From assembly GCF_019449565.1 (NCBI RefSeq), contig NZ_JAGRPM010000007.1, positions 25,065 through 89,064 on the forward strand: a stretch of 64,000 nucleotides of DNA. Reading direction: 5' to 3'. Below the pieces are notes generated by a model. It searched no databases and was not told where the DNA came from. It saw only the letters and a program-made list of their open reading frames with translations. The stretch's first letter is position 1; the number at the start of each line of letters is the position of its first letter. A program made the translations under genes and the position numbers. Positions 1-10,003 of this stretch are shown here, in pieces. Source of the stretch: Rhodoblastus sp. (GTDB taxonomy: Bacteria; Pseudomonadota; Alphaproteobacteria; Rhizobiales; Beijerinckiaceae).

Positions 1-292
1 GGCCCGTCTGGATCGTGACCAGAGTATTGCCGAGCATTTCCTTGACGAAGGTCTTGACCTCGTCGATCGACTTGGCGAGACGCACGCCGCCCTTTTCGCC
101 GGCGGCGGCTTCCTTGAACTTGCCCTTGCCGCGGCCGCCCGCGTGAATCTGGGACTTGACGACCCAGAGCGGACCGCCGAGCTCCTTGGCGGCGGCTTCG
201 GCCTCTTCAACCTTCAGGACCGGAACGCCGCGCGAAACCGGAACTCCGAATTCCTTGAGAACGGCTTTCGCCTGATACTCATGAATATTCAT
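1..292 (-). CDS. sucC: Succinate--CoA ligase [ADP-forming] subunit beta, N-terminal part
   Basis: Only the first 97 codons are present; the gene runs off the left edge. SucC pairs with SucD to convert succinyl-CoA to succinate with ATP formation in the TCA cycle. The start [20 protein letters not shown] and the glycine-rich GGRGKGK at about residues 52-58 are hallmarks of the ATP-grasp beta subunit. A good ribosome site (GAGGA, about 8 nt upstream) supports the ATG at 292. It follows mdh on the same strand after about 87 bp, the usual mdh-sucC-sucD order of Hyphomicrobiales. Malate-CoA ligase beta (MtkA) of serine-cycle methylotrophs is a close relative, but this N-terminus reads more like SucC. 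Confidence 0.93.
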   Translation of the reverse strand, partial: MNIHEYQAKAVLKEFGVPVSRGVPVLKVEEAEAAAKELGGPLWVVKSQIHAGGRGKGKFKEAAAGEKGGVRLAKSIDEVKTFVKEMLGNTLVTIQTG

Positions 293-379
293 TTGCAGTC
301 CTCATGAATGGGATGGGGCTTGCGCGTCTCCGCCGCGTCAAATTTCGGCGGAAAGGCGCAAGCTTTGGTTTGCTTCAAA

Positions 380-1474
<1,095 letters not shown>

Positions 1475-1607
1475 CTAAGGCTCTGACGATATTGTGAAGG
1501 CGTTGGACTGGGCGAAACGGCGCTACGGCTGAAAACAGAGATAAAACAAGGCGATATAGAAAAACGGCGTCGGCGGCGAGATGCGGGGGCGGTCAATGTT
1601 TCACGGG

Positions 1608-1631
1608 GTGACAAATAACAAAAAATGTCAC
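1608..1631. promoter_or_regulatory. A/T-centred dyad GTGACA-N12-TGTCAC
   Basis: A perfect 6-bp inverted repeat (GTGACA at 1608-1613, TGTCAC at 1626-1631) flanks an A-rich 12-bp spacer. It overlaps the stop codon of the TetR gene and lies about 265 bp upstream of mdh. The shape is that of a protein-binding dyad rather than a GC-rich terminator. Its function is unknown, and chance occurrence is possible at this arm length. Confidence 0.3.
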
Positions 1632-2272
1632 ATGTCGAAATCGGGATCGCCGTAGGTCAGGCTCCGCTGGATGACTCCGATGACCCGACCCGCGCGAAAC
1701 TCCATTTCTCCCGCGGAAACGGCCTTGTCCAGCGCTATGGACACCGGCTGAATGAAGCGGTGGGCGAGGTCGAAGATCAGGGACATGGCCCGGCGGCGGT
1801 CCTGCATGCGAAAAGCGCCGGAGCCAATTCCTTCCTCGACGATTGCCTGAATGGCGGTCTGAACCTTGTTGCGATGCTTGCGAGCGATGCCCCCGCCTTG
1901 TTCGATGGCGTCGCACAGGAGGCGGAACAGGATCGGATCATTGTCGCGCTTGTCGCGATAGGCGTGCTGTAGCGCGGTCAGGGCGCGCTCGAGCTTGTCA
2001 TAGGCCGGATCCTGGCCCTGGACGATGACCTGCAGCTCCTCTTCGAGCGGCTTGAGCCAGAGCGAGGTCACCGTCTCGAAGAGCGCTTCCTTGGAGGGGA
2101 AATAGCGATAGACATTGGCATGGGACATGCGGGCGGCCTCGGCAATGCCGACAATGGTCGTTCGCCGGGGGCCGAACCGGCGCAAATGGTCGCAGGCGAG
2201 CTCCAGAATCTTTTGGTCGGCGGAGATCTTTTGATCCGCAGCCAATTCGCCCGGGCGCGCCGGGGCGATCAT
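1628..2272 (-). CDS. TetR/AcrR-family transcriptional regulator
   Basis: A 214-residue one-component repressor. The N-terminal helix-turn-helix (about residues 20-66) carries the typical IVGIAEAARMSHANVYRYF recognition region followed by SKEALFE. The C-terminal all-helical half would bind an unknown ligand. Its ATG overlaps the zapE stop codon by 4 bp (ATGA), so it is translationally coupled to zapE. It sits between zapE and mdh, which are adjacent in many related genomes, so it may control this locus; that is inference only. Target and ligand cannot be read from the sequence. Confidence 0.85.
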   Translation of the reverse strand: MIAPARPGELAADQKISADQKILELACDHLRRFGPRRTTIVGIAEAARMSHANVYRYFPSKEALFETVTSLWLKPLEEELQVIVQGQDPAYDKLERALTALQHAYRDKRDNDPILFRLLCDAIEQGGGIARKHRNKVQTAIQAIVEEGIGSGAFRMQDRRRAMSLIFDLAHRFIQPVSIALDKAVSAGEMEFRAGRVIGVIQRSLTYGDPDFDM

Positions 2273-3453
2273 GTCTCGACCAGGCCCGTGATCTCGCCGC
2301 TCACAACATCGCCGAGGCCATGGGGCAGGGCCATATATTCCGCCGAGCGCATTTCGGTCAGGCGCGAGACCGTCCGCGCGAATTCGAAGGCCTCGCGGCC
2401 CTGTTCGGCGCGATAAAGCTGGTCCGGCTCGACATCGGCGGAAGCGATCAGCTTGACCTTCTGATCATAGAGGGCGTCGATCAGGTTGATGAATCGTTTC
2501 GCCTCGTTGCGCTCCTCCGGCTTGATCGTCGGGATATTGTCCACCACGACAACGTGAAAATTTTCCGCGATGGCCAGGAAGTCCGCCGCGCCCAGCGGCC
2601 GCTTGCAGAGATCGGCGTAATCGAAGCGCGCGACATGACTGGAGGCCTGAGGAATCGCGATTTCTCGCCCGAGCAGGGGCAGGCAGACCGGCTCGCCGCG
2701 CGCCACGCCGGCCAGAGCGTGAAAGGCCTTGTCGAGCGCCGCGCGAGCGCCGTCATCGGCCGGGCAATGATAAACGGCCGCGCCGCCGAGCTTTTCCAGC
2801 CGGAAATCGGTTCGCGAATCCAGCTTGATCACTTCCATCCTGCTCTTGATCATGGCGATGAAGGGCAGGAACAAAGCCCGGTTCAGGCCATCCTTATAGA
2901 GATCGGCCGGATCGACATTGGAGGTCGCGACGACGACGATCTTGCGCGCCCACAGCGCCTCGAACAGCCGGCCGAGGATCATGGCGTCGGCAATGTCCGT
3001 CACCGCGAATTCATCGAAGCAGAGCAGCGTCGCTTCTTTGATCAGATCGTCGGCGATGGGAGCGATCGGATCGTCGCCCTTGACCTCATTGGCCTTCTTT
3101 TTTTGCCGCCAGACGAAAATGCGCTTGTGAACGTCGGCCATGAAGGCGTGGAAATGAACCCGGCGCTTTAATTCGATCTCGACCGAATCAAAGAACAGAT
3201 CCATCAGCATGGTCTTGCCGCGCCCAACGGATCCCCAGATGTAGAGACCGCGCGGCGTCGCCGTCTCGACCTTGCGCGCGCCAAACAGCCAGCCTAGCGC
3301 GCTCGATTTCCGGGCCAGCCGGCTTTCGGTCAGTGTAACGCTCAGCGCGTCGAGCTTTTCCACCACGGCGACCTGCCGGGCATCGCGTTCGATGCGTCCT
3401 TTGGCGACCAGATTGTCATATTGGTCGATAATCGAGCGGCGGGAATGTTCCAT
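2269..3453 (-). CDS. zapE: Cell division protein ZapE (AFG1-like ATPase)
   Basis: An AFG1/ZapE-family P-loop ATPase of 394 residues. In E. coli ZapE acts at the constricting Z-ring; the mitochondrial relative Afg1 works in protein quality control. Walker A is GSVGRGKT (residues 74-81) and Walker B is LLCFDEF (143-149), followed by a sensor-like VVVATSN. Length and motif order match the family, with no truncation. It is the first gene of a zapE-tetR unit and is divergent from the MarR gene across about 170 bp that should hold both promoters. A zapE gene close to mdh-sucCD is a familiar rhizobial arrangement. Confidence 0.93.
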   Translation of the reverse strand: MEHSRRSIIDQYDNLVAKGRIERDARQVAVVEKLDALSVTLTESRLARKSSALGWLFGARKVETATPRGLYIWGSVGRGKTMLMDLFFDSVEIELKRRVHFHAFMADVHKRIFVWRQKKKANEVKGDDPIAPIADDLIKEATLLCFDEFAVTDIADAMILGRLFEALWARKIVVVATSNVDPADLYKDGLNRALFLPFIAMIKSRMEVIKLDSRTDFRLEKLGGAAVYHCPADDGARAALDKAFHALAGVARGEPVCLPLLGREIAIPQASSHVARFDYADLCKRPLGAADFLAIAENFHVVVVDNIPTIKPEERNEAKRFINLIDALYDQKVKLIASADVEPDQLYRAEQGREAFEFARTVSRLTEMRSAEYMALPHGLGDVVSGEITGLVET

Positions 3454-3624
3454 CGGGTCTTCCGGATTTCAATATGCGTGTAGCGGCGCGCTGGCGCGGC
3501 TGGCAAGATAATCTTTCGCCGCAGGGAAATGCGAACGAGTCGGCTGACGGCTTTGCGTTTGGGCGATCCGATGGTAAATATCAGACGCCTGTCAGTGGTC
3601 TATCTAGCTTGCGCGAGGATAAAC

Positions 3625-4158
3625 ATGGCGAAGATCCGTCCATCCGAAGAATCGTCCACGACGGAACCGCAAAAGCGCCGGGCGCGTTCGCTCGACCTGC
3701 CGGGCGAAAATGGCGACATCGCCGCGCTCCTGCGCCAGGCGGCAAGCGCGCAACGGCTCGCCGAGGAGCGGCTGATCGCCGATCTGGGTGTAACGCCGCC
3801 GCAGCTTTCCGCCCTGTCGCTGATCGGCGCAACGCCGGGCCTGCTCGCCGCAGATCTCGCCCGCAAGGCCAAGCTGACGCCGCAGACCGTGTCGCTGATT
3901 GTGGCCAATCTGCGCCGCGCCGGGCTGGCGCGCGAGGAAGAGGGCGGGGGGTCGTCGGCGTCGCGGGCGCGGCCGCTGGCCCTCACGCCGGAAGGCGAGA
4001 AGATCCTGCGTCTTGGCCGGGAGCGGACCGACGCCGCGAGCGCGCGGCTGATCGAGGGCGTCCGCCCCAAGCGGGAGAAGCTCCTGCGGCGCTGGCTGGC
4101 CGCGATCGCCTTGGGACTGCCCCAGCCGGGCGCGGCGCTCGAAGCCGACGACCTATAG
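3625..4158 (+). CDS. MarR-family winged-helix regulator
   Basis: A 177-residue protein with a basic N-terminal tail and a winged helix at about residues 45-125. The region QLSALSLIGATPGLLAADLA followed by LTPQTVSLIVANLRRAGL matches the MarR core recognition helix, and the wing holds a glycine/serine-rich loop. I use the ATG at 3625, which has AGGA 8 nt upstream; the frame is open 32 codons earlier but with no ribosome site. The gene is divergent from zapE and converges on the EVE gene, overlapping it by 6 bp at the 3' ends. Ligand and targets are unknown. Confidence 0.8.
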   Translation: MAKIRPSEESSTTEPQKRRARSLDLPGENGDIAALLRQAASAQRLAEERLIADLGVTPPQLSALSLIGATPGLLAADLARKAKLTPQTVSLIVANLRRAGLAREEEGGGSSASRARPLALTPEGEKILRLGRERTDAASARLIEGVRPKREKLLRRWLAAIALGLPQPGAALEADDL

Positions 4159-4578
4159 TCCGCCGAGCGCGCTGATCGCCCGCCAGTTCTCCGCCGAAAC
4201 CGGCTGGACTGAAAGACGCGACATCTTGACCAGCGCCATTTCGGCGAAGCGCGGATCGGCCTTGATCTCTTCGAGCGTCACCGGCCGCTTCAGCGGCTTC
4301 ACCGCGCGCACGTCGACCATGCCGAATTTGCCGCTGGCGTCGGTCGGGTCGGGATGGAAGGTCTTGATGATCTCGACAATGCCGACAATCTCCTTGCCTA
4401 CATTGGAATGATAGAAAAAGGCGAGATCGCCGAGCTTCATGGCCATCATCTGCTGCTTGGCGAGATGGTTGCGCACGCCGGTCCAGCCCGTGCCTTCGGC
4501 GCCGCTGGCGACCATCTGGTCCCAGGACCAGGCGTCGGGCTCGCTCTTGACCAGCCAGTAGGATTTCCCGGCGCCCAT
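4153..4578 (-). CDS. EVE domain-containing protein (Thy28/PUA-like)
   Basis: A 141-residue single-domain protein. The start YWLVKSEPDAWSWDQM, the central GWTGVRNHLAKQQM and the FFYHSN strand identify the EVE domain (PUA-like fold), whose members bind modified bases in nucleic acids. The start at 4578 overlaps the stop of the upstream YciI-like gene by one base (TAATG), so the two are translationally coupled. Its 3' end overlaps the convergent MarR gene by 6 bp. In core-genome settings the natural substrate of this family is not settled; nothing nearby suggests a restriction role. Confidence 0.88.
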   Translation of the reverse strand: MGAGKSYWLVKSEPDAWSWDQMVASGAEGTGWTGVRNHLAKQQMMAMKLGDLAFFYHSNVGKEIVGIVEIIKTFHPDPTDASGKFGMVDVRAVKPLKRPVTLEEIKADPRFAEMALVKMSRLSVQPVSAENWRAISALGGL

Positions 4579-4862
4579 TACAAAGCGGCTCCGAGTACGG
4601 GCTTGTAAGCGCGCAGTTCCACGGAGGCGAACAAATCGGCCCCGGCATAGGGGTCTTTGGCCAGGAAGGCGCGCGCGGCGGCCTCGTCGGGGCAATCGAG
4701 GATCAGCATCGAACCGCAGGGCTGGCCCGCCGAATCGAGAAAAGGACCGGCAAGCTTCACGATTTCTGGCTTTTCTCCGAGAAAAGCGAGATGAGCGGCG
4801 CGGTTTTCGAGCCGTTTGGGCAGGGAATTCGGCTTGTCCAAGCAGATGGCGACAAAATGCAT
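4578..4862 (-). CDS. YciI-like protein
   Basis: A small 94-residue ferredoxin-like fold protein. The start MHFVAICLDKPNSLPKRLEN, followed by HLAFLGEK, and an internal PCGSMLILDCPDEAAARAFL match the YciI family, which adopts an alpha-beta barrel and has poorly defined enzymatic roles. I choose the ATG at 4862 because family proteins begin here; the frame is open 21 codons further upstream. It is coupled to the EVE gene (stop and start share one base). A hairpin with a run of eight T residues lies just upstream (see the repeat at 4883-4909). Confidence 0.8.
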   Translation of the reverse strand: MHFVAICLDKPNSLPKRLENRAAHLAFLGEKPEIVKLAGPFLDSAGQPCGSMLILDCPDEAAARAFLAKDPYAGADLFASVELRAYKPVLGAAL

Positions 4863-4882
4863 GTTGGCGTTCCGGAATTTTT

Positions 4883-4909
4883 TTTGGGCGAGAGCGCTTT
4901 CGCGCCAAA
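4883..4909. repeat. Inverted TTTGG(G)CGAGAGC / GCTTTCGCGCCAAA hairpin
   Basis: An imperfect inverted repeat just upstream of the YciI-like gene. The two arms are versions of one motif, TTTGGCGAAAGC, pointing toward each other and preceded by a T run. Folding gives a TTTGG/CCAAA stem, a small bulge, and a GCGAGA/TTTCGC stem closed by GCGC. It may be a leader hairpin. A similar motif is tandemly repeated at 47749-47784 and, more loosely, at 55201-55229. Confidence 0.45.
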
Positions 4910-5054
4910 TGGTTGCATGAGACACGGCGTCAGTTCAACCGCGAGCGGCGGCGGGTTATGTTGTAAACGTCGCAACATGCGCTTAGCGTGACCCCGTTTC
5001 CGGTCCTCATCCAAGGGGCCGCAAACCGACAGACCCATTTTGGGGAGGACTCCC

Positions 5055-5459
5055 ATGAGCTTTTTTGGCGCCATTCTCGGAAAAATTTTCGGCACGACTC
5101 CGGCTGAAGCCGCCCCCGCTTCCGGCGCGGCCGCCGCTCCAGCTCCCGGCGCGCCGGCGGCTGGCGCTCCGGCGAGCGTTCCGGCCGATGTCGCCGCCAA
5201 GGTGGACATCGCCGCGGTTCTCGACGACCTGAACGAGAAGAACCCGGAGACGCTGGACTGGCGCGTTTCCATCGTCGACCTGCTGAAGGTCCTCGGCCTC
5301 GATTCCAGCCTCGACGCCCGCAAGGCGCTCGCCGCCGAGCTGAAATATACAGGCGACACGCATGATTCCGCCAAGATGAACATGTGGCTGCACGACAAGG
5401 TCATCGCCCTCGTCGCGGCGAATGGCGGCAAGGTCCCGGCCGACCTGCTCAAGAAGTAA
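5055..5459 (+). CDS. DUF3597 domain-containing protein
   Basis: A 134-residue protein starting MSFFGAILGKIFG, then an alanine/proline-rich linker (about residues 17-48) and a C-terminal domain with VDIAAVLDDLNEKN, DWRVSIVDLLKVLGLDSS and KYTGDTHDSAKMNMWLHDKV. This is the DUF3597 layout, a small conserved domain of unknown function in Proteobacteria, related in look to LysM-adjacent stress proteins. A GGAGGA ribosome site lies 5 nt before the ATG at 5055. There is no signal peptide. It is monocistronic, converging on gpsA across a hairpin. Confidence 0.85.
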   Translation: MSFFGAILGKIFGTTPAEAAPASGAAAAPAPGAPAAGAPASVPADVAAKVDIAAVLDDLNEKNPETLDWRVSIVDLLKVLGLDSSLDARKALAAELKYTGDTHDSAKMNMWLHDKVIALVAANGGKVPADLLKK

Positions 5460-5549
5460 GAAAAGCGGCGCGAGGATTTGTTGATTTCGTCGATCGCGGC
5501 ATGTCGTGATCGACGCCCCTCGCGTCAGCTCGGCGTCGCATTCGCTCCT

Positions 5550-5580
5550 ATCCGGTTCTCGCCAGCGAGAGCCGGATTTC
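5550..5580. terminator. Hairpin between convergent DUF3597 gene and gpsA
   Basis: A 12-bp stem (ATCCGGTTCTCG at 5550-5561 with CGAGAGCCGGAT at 5566-5577, one G-T wobble) closes a CCAG loop and is followed by TTTC. It sits between two convergent stop codons, where a shared terminator is expected. The T-tract is short, so intrinsic efficiency is uncertain. Confidence 0.5.
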
Positions 5581-6586
5581 AGCCCTCCGCCTTAAACGGC
5601 CGACTCATCAGGATTTCGATCGCTGCGCCGACCTCGATCCGGTTTTCGAGGATCGCAGCCACCGCTTCCGCGATCGGCATTTCCACGCCCAGTTTGCGCG
5701 CCTTTTCTGTCAGGATGCGCGCAGACAAGGCTCCTTCCGTCAATTTGCCATGGCCGGCGGTTTGCGGCTTTTCGCCGCGCCCGAGAGCGAATCCCAGGGC
5801 GTAATTGCGCGATTGCGGCGAGGAGCAGGTCAAAGCGAGGTCGCCCAGCCCCGAAAGCCCCATGATGGTCTCGGGTCGCGCGCCCTGCGCGGTGGCGAAG
5901 CGCATCAGTTCGGCGAAGCCGCGCGCGAGCAAGGCGGCGTGCGCGCTGGCGCCGAGTCCGCGTCCCAAGGTGACGCCGCAGGCGATGGCCAGCACGTTCT
6001 TCGCCGCGCCGCCGATTTCGACACCTATCAGATCGCTCGACCGATACAGCCGGAAATGCGGCGCCGCGAGCCGCGCGCATAGCTCTTCCGCCAGTTCGAT
6101 GCGCTCGGCGGCCAAAGTCACGGCGGTCGGCAACCCGCGCCCGAGATCGACCGCGAAGCTTGGGCCGGACAAAGCGGCGGCGGGTTGGCCGGGCAGGACT
6201 TCAGCCAGCACCTCCCGCATGTAAAGCCCGCTGTGCTGCTCGATGCCCTTGGCGCAATTCACCACCGCCGATCCGGGGCGCAAATGCCCGCGCATGGCCT
6301 CGGCGGTCGCGCGATAGCTCTGCGCCGGGACCACGGCCAGCACATGGTCGGCTGCGCCGACGCAGGCAATGTCGGCGGTCGGCTCGACTTCCGGCGCGAG
6401 CGTGACGCCGGGCAGCCGGCGCTCGTTGAGCCGCGTCTCCCGCATCGCCTCGACATGGGCGGGATCATGCGCCCAGAGCAAGACTCGGGCGTTGGAGATC
6501 GCCGCAATATTGGCCAGCGCCGTGCCCCAGGCGCCAGCGCCCAGCACGGCGAGCGTCGCGGACTTCGATTTTTTGGTTTGGCTCAT
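5579..6586 (-). CDS. gpsA: Glycerol-3-phosphate dehydrogenase [NAD(P)+]
   Basis: Reduces dihydroxyacetone phosphate to sn-glycerol 3-phosphate, the backbone for phospholipid synthesis. The 335-residue protein has GAGAWGTALA at residues 16-25, the GPSFAVDLGRGLPTAVTLA segment near 141-159, and the catalytic lysine K196 in GGAAKNVLA. Its ATG overlaps the stop of the upstream phospholipase D-like gene by 4 bp, so the order tsaD, PLD-like, gpsA forms a tightly packed minus-strand operon. A tsaD-gpsA linkage is common in alphaproteobacteria. Confidence 0.96.
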   Translation of the reverse strand: MSQTKKSKSATLAVLGAGAWGTALANIAAISNARVLLWAHDPAHVEAMRETRLNERRLPGVTLAPEVEPTADIACVGAADHVLAVVPAQSYRATAEAMRGHLRPGSAVVNCAKGIEQHSGLYMREVLAEVLPGQPAAALSGPSFAVDLGRGLPTAVTLAAERIELAEELCARLAAPHFRLYRSSDLIGVEIGGAAKNVLAIACGVTLGRGLGASAHAALLARGFAELMRFATAQGARPETIMGLSGLGDLALTCSSPQSRNYALGFALGRGEKPQTAGHGKLTEGALSARILTEKARKLGVEMPIAEAVAAILENRIEVGAAIEILMSRPFKAEG

Positions 6587-7143
6587 GGCGCCGCGTTCCG
6601 GTTGTCGCGCCGCGCCCAGAGCTTTTCGAATGCGCGGCCGAATTGCTCGGCGGCCTGGGGGCTGTCGATGATAATGATGTCATTGTCCTGGCGCGTTTCG
6701 CCGGACCAGGAGAAATTGGTCGAGCCGGTGCGAAGCCAGCGCCCGTCTATCGCATAGGCTTTCAGATGCATCAGGTCGTTCTGCTCGGCCTTGATCCTTG
6801 CCTTGACATTGGGCTGATTCGTCAGGGCGAGAACATTGTCGTTCATGCCGCCGATTCGCCGGAACTGGTCCGCGTCGAAATAGAGCCGGATCTGTACGCC
6901 GCGACTCGCCGCCGCCGACAAGGCCTCGATCACTCTCTGATCGCTCAGCACATAGGCGGCCATGTCGATGTTTTTCCGCGCCTGGCCGATCAACTCCGGG
7001 TCGAGCGTGTCGAAGCCCGGCGCCGGGCCGAAGGCGATGCGCACCGGCGCGGAGACCGGCGTCTGCGGCTGGAGGAAGGGCTTCGGCGCCTCGATGGCCA
7101 GAAGGAAGGCCCCGGCGAGAAGGAAATATTTGAGCGCGCGCAA
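6583..7143 (-). CDS. Phospholipase D-like (single HKD) exported protein
   Basis: A 186-residue protein beginning with a likely signal or anchor segment (RALKYFLLAGAFLLAIEA), then one phospholipase D-superfamily domain. The HKD motif is visible as HLKAYAIDGRWLRTGSTNFS near residues 125-145. A single HKD copy in a short protein matches the Nuc-type endonuclease/PLD subgroup that works as a dimer. The start is uncertain: no ATG or GTG fits outside tsaD, so I use TTG at 7143, with GAGG just upstream. It lies 7 bp after tsaD and is coupled to gpsA. Substrate, nucleic acid or phospholipid, cannot be told. Confidence 0.75.
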   Translation of the reverse strand: MRALKYFLLAGAFLLAIEAPKPFLQPQTPVSAPVRIAFGPAPGFDTLDPELIGQARKNIDMAAYVLSDQRVIEALSAAASRGVQIRLYFDADQFRRIGGMNDNVLALTNQPNVKARIKAEQNDLMHLKAYAIDGRWLRTGSTNFSWSGETRQDNDIIIIDSPQAAEQFGRAFEKLWARRDNRNAAP

Positions 7144-7150
7144 ATAAACC

Positions 7151-8221
7151 TCACGCCTTCCCGTGCCAGCGGGCGTCCTGGCGTTCGTCGAGCGGCCAGC
7201 GCGGCCGCGCGGCGAATTCCATGCCGTCGACCATGCCAAGCCGGAAACGCTCCAGCCCGGCCCAGGCGATCATGGCGCCATTGTCCGAACACAGCCCCGG
7301 CGGCGGCAGGGCGAGCTTCAGGCCCGCCTCGGCGCAGAGCCGGCCCAGCGCGCGGCGGATCGCGCCATTGGCGGCGACGCCGCCCGCCGCGACCAAGGCG
7401 GTCGGCGGCTTGGGGGCGTCGGCGAGCAGGCGCAGGGCGGCGCGGCAGCGGTCCACCAGCACGTCCACGGCGGCAGCCTGGAAGGACGCGCACAGGTCGG
7501 CCACGTCGGTGTTGGTCAAGGGCGCGATGCGCTCGGCCTCCTGCCGCACGGCGGTCTTGAGGCCGGAGAAGGAGAAGTCGGGGTTGCGCCGTCCGGCCAT
7601 CGGGCGCGGAAAGGCGAAACGCGCCGGATCGCCGCCGAGCGCGGCCTGTTCGACGCGGGGGCCGCCTGGATAGGGCAGGCCGAGCATTTTCGCCGCCTTG
7701 TCGAAGGCTTCGCCGACGGCGTCGTCCACGGTCGAGCCCAGCCGCTGGTAAACGCCGACGCCATTCACCGCGACGAGCTGGCTGTGGCCGCCGGAGACCA
7801 GCAGCAGCAAATAGGGAAAGTCGATATTGTCGGTCAGGCGCGGGGTCAACGCATGGCCTTCGAGATGGTTGACGGCGACGAAGGGCTTGCCGGCCGCGAG
7901 CGCGATGGCCTTGCCTGTGGTCAGGCCGACCATGACGCCGCCGATCAGGCCCGGCCCGCCGGCGGCGGCGATGGCGTCAAGATCGTCGATCGCGCAATCG
8001 GCGTCCGCGAGCGCGCGGCGAATCAGCCGGTCGAGCGCGTCGACATGGGCGCGGGCGGCGATTTCCGGAACCACCCCGCCATAGGCGGCGTGTTCCGCGA
8101 TTTGGCTCAGCACGGCGTTGGAGAGAATCTTGCCGCGTCCCAGCGAATCGGCCTCGACCACGGCGGCGGCGGTTTCGTCGCAGGTGCTCTCGATTCCCAG
8201 AACGCGCAGGCTCGCCCACAT
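7151..8221 (-). CDS. tsaD: tRNA N6-adenosine threonylcarbamoyltransferase
   Basis: With TsaB and TsaE, TsaD transfers threonylcarbamoyl to A37 of ANN-decoding tRNAs. The 356-residue protein shows [15 protein letters not shown] at the start, the metal-binding HxxxH in [12 protein letters not shown], the SGGHSQL loop, and [10 protein letters not shown] near the C-terminus, all typical of the Kae1/TsaD ASKHA fold. I start at the ATG at 8221 with GGGGAG about 9 nt upstream; the longer frame upstream lacks conservation and a ribosome site. It is divergent from hemC, an arrangement common in alphaproteobacteria. Confidence 0.96.
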   Translation of the reverse strand: MWASLRVLGIESTCDETAAAVVEADSLGRGKILSNAVLSQIAEHAAYGGVVPEIAARAHVDALDRLIRRALADADCAIDDLDAIAAAGGPGLIGGVMVGLTTGKAIALAAGKPFVAVNHLEGHALTPRLTDNIDFPYLLLLVSGGHSQLVAVNGVGVYQRLGSTVDDAVGEAFDKAAKMLGLPYPGGPRVEQAALGGDPARFAFPRPMAGRRNPDFSFSGLKTAVRQEAERIAPLTNTDVADLCASFQAAAVDVLVDRCRAALRLLADAPKPPTALVAAGGVAANGAIRRALGRLCAEAGLKLALPPPGLCSDNGAMIAWAGLERFRLGMVDGMEFAARPRWPLDERQDARWHGKA

Positions 8222-8353
8222 TGGCTTTCTCCCCGAGCTTTTTTGCGGTCCGCGATCCGCGCGGGCGAAAAATCCGCCCCGCGCTTTCTTCACGCCGCGC
8301 TTTTTCCTATAGTCCGCTGCCCGGACAAATCAAAACGGCTTGGAGCTTAAATT

Positions 8354-9274
8354 TTGGCGCCCTGGATGAAAATTGGCACGCGCGGCAGCCCTTTGGCGCT
8401 GGCGCAGGCCTATGAGACCCGCCGCCGCCTCGCCCTGGCCCATGGCGCGCCGGAAGAACATTTTGAAATCACCGTCATCAAGACCAGCGGCGACATGATT
8501 CAGGACCGGCCCCTGAGCGAGGTCGGCGGCAAGGGCCTTTTCACCAAGGAACTCGACCAAGCCCTGCTCGAAGGCGGCATCGACATCGCGGTTCATTCGG
8601 CCAAGGATTTGCCGACCGTGCTGCCGGAAGGCCTCGTCGTGGCCGGCTATCTGCCGCGCGAGGACGTGCGCGACGCTTTCATCGGCGGCGCGGCCAAAAC
8701 CTTGGCGGAACTTCCGCAGGGCGCGCGAGTCGGCTCGGCCTCGTTGCGCCGTCAGGCGATGATTCGCCGCCTGCGCCCGGACCTTCAGGTCGAGTTGCTG
8801 CGCGGCAATGTCCAGACCCGCCTGCGCAAGGTCGAAAGCGGCGAATTCGCCGCCACCTTGCTGGCCTTGGCGGGCCTGAAGCGCCTCGGCCTCGCGGATC
8901 AGGCGACCTCCATCCTGCCGCTCGATCTCTTCCCGCCCGCCTGCGGCCAGGGCGCGATCGCGATCACGGCGCGGGCGGAGGACGCCCGGATTCAAGAGGA
9001 TCTAGCGCTTATCTGCGACGCCGAAACCGGCCATGCGCTCGCCGCCGAACGAGCTTTCCTTCATGTGCTCGACGGCTCCTGCCGCACGCCGATCGCCGGA
9101 CACGCGGTCGTCGCGGGGGACCGCCTGAGTTTTTACGGCCTCGTGCTGCGCAAGGATGGCTCCGAGGCTTTTGACGCCCATGCGGAAGGCTCGGTTAGGG
9201 AGGCTGCGGCTCTGGGCGAGGCTGCGGCGCGAAAAATTCTCAGCGTCGCGCCTGCCGATCTGCTGAGCTTCTGA
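8354..9274 (+). CDS. hemC: Porphobilinogen deaminase (hydroxymethylbilane synthase)
   Basis: Condenses four porphobilinogens into hydroxymethylbilane in haem and chlorophyll synthesis. The 306-residue protein has [14 protein letters not shown] at 6-19, VHSAKDLPT at 80-88, and the dipyrromethane-cofactor cysteine C243 in [13 protein letters not shown] choose a TTG start at 8354 because GGAG at 8342-8345 is correctly spaced for it; an in-frame ATG at 8366 would be 20 nt from that site. It is divergent from tsaD and 6 bp ahead of hemD. Confidence 0.95.
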   Translation: MAPWMKIGTRGSPLALAQAYETRRRLALAHGAPEEHFEITVIKTSGDMIQDRPLSEVGGKGLFTKELDQALLEGGIDIAVHSAKDLPTVLPEGLVVAGYLPREDVRDAFIGGAAKTLAELPQGARVGSASLRRQAMIRRLRPDLQVELLRGNVQTRLRKVESGEFAATLLALAGLKRLGLADQATSILPLDLFPPACGQGAIAITARAEDARIQEDLALICDAETGHALAAERAFLHVLDGSCRTPIAGHAVVAGDRLSFYGLVLRKDGSEAFDAHAEGSVREAAALGEAAARKILSVAPADLLSF

Positions 9275-9280
9275 AAACCC

Positions 9281-9997
9281 ATGCGCGTGCTGGTGACCCG
9301 GCCCATGGATCAGGCGGCGTCCACGGCGATGAGGCTTTCCGCGCTGGGACACAGCGTCGTCTGCGCGCCGGCGCTGGTGGTCTTCCCCATCGCCGCCGCG
9401 CTCCCTGAGGGGCCGTTCGACTTGATTCTCGCCACCAGCGCGCAGGCTTTCGCGGGTCTGAACCCGTCGCCGGTCTTGCGTTCTGCGCCGCTGGCCTGCG
9501 TGGGCGACAAGACTGCCGCAGCTGCGGCGGCGGCGGGCTTCACGGCGCGAATCGTCGCGCCGCGCGCCGAGGCGCTGAGCGCGCGGCTGATCGCCGAATG
9601 GACCGCCGGGTCGGCGCTCTATCTCGCGGGGCGCGAGCGCAAACCCGTGCTCGAAGACAGCCTGCGCGCCGCAGGCTGGCGCCTTTCGGTTGTGGAAACC
9701 TATGACGCGCGGCCGGTTGAATCCTGGCCGGCGGAGATCGGCGTGGCGCTGCAAAAAGGTGAAATCGACGCTGTGTTGCACTATTCGCCGCGCAGCGCGG
9801 CGGCGGCTCTGGCCCTGATCGGCGCGGCAGGCGCGGCAAGGCTTTCGCATTATTGCCTGTCCGAAGATATCGCCGCGACCTGCCGGACTTTCGCCCGCGC
9901 GGAAAAAATTTTCGTGGCTTCTCAACCGGATGAAGAGGCGTTAATGACTCTCGTCGGACCGTCCAGCCGACTTGCCCAGCCGCCTTGCAAGGAGTGA
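9281..9997 (+). CDS. hemD: Uroporphyrinogen-III synthase
   Basis: Cyclises hydroxymethylbilane with ring-D inversion to give uroporphyrinogen III. HemD is poorly conserved; support comes from position right after hemC, length (238 residues), the start MRVLVTRPMDQAASTAMRLSALG with an early TRP, and the bilobed pattern with DLILATSAQAF in one lobe and DAVLHYSPRSAAAAL in the other. It starts 6 bp after hemC, so it is cotranscribed. The usual third member of the alphaproteobacterial cluster, a mitofilin-like HemY-type membrane protein, is not present. Confidence 0.9.
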   Translation: MRVLVTRPMDQAASTAMRLSALGHSVVCAPALVVFPIAAALPEGPFDLILATSAQAFAGLNPSPVLRSAPLACVGDKTAAAAAAAGFTARIVAPRAEALSARLIAEWTAGSALYLAGRERKPVLEDSLRAAGWRLSVVETYDARPVESWPAEIGVALQKGEIDAVLHYSPRSAAAALALIGAAGAARLSHYCLSEDIAATCRTFARAEKIFVASQPDEEALMTLVGPSSRLAQPPCKE

Positions 9998-10003
9998 CCG
10001 CGC

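Noticed and set aside
4153..4578. EVE-domain protein as part of a defence system
   Set aside because: EVE domains can be fused to or placed beside restriction genes, but this is a free single-domain core-genome protein between ordinary genes.
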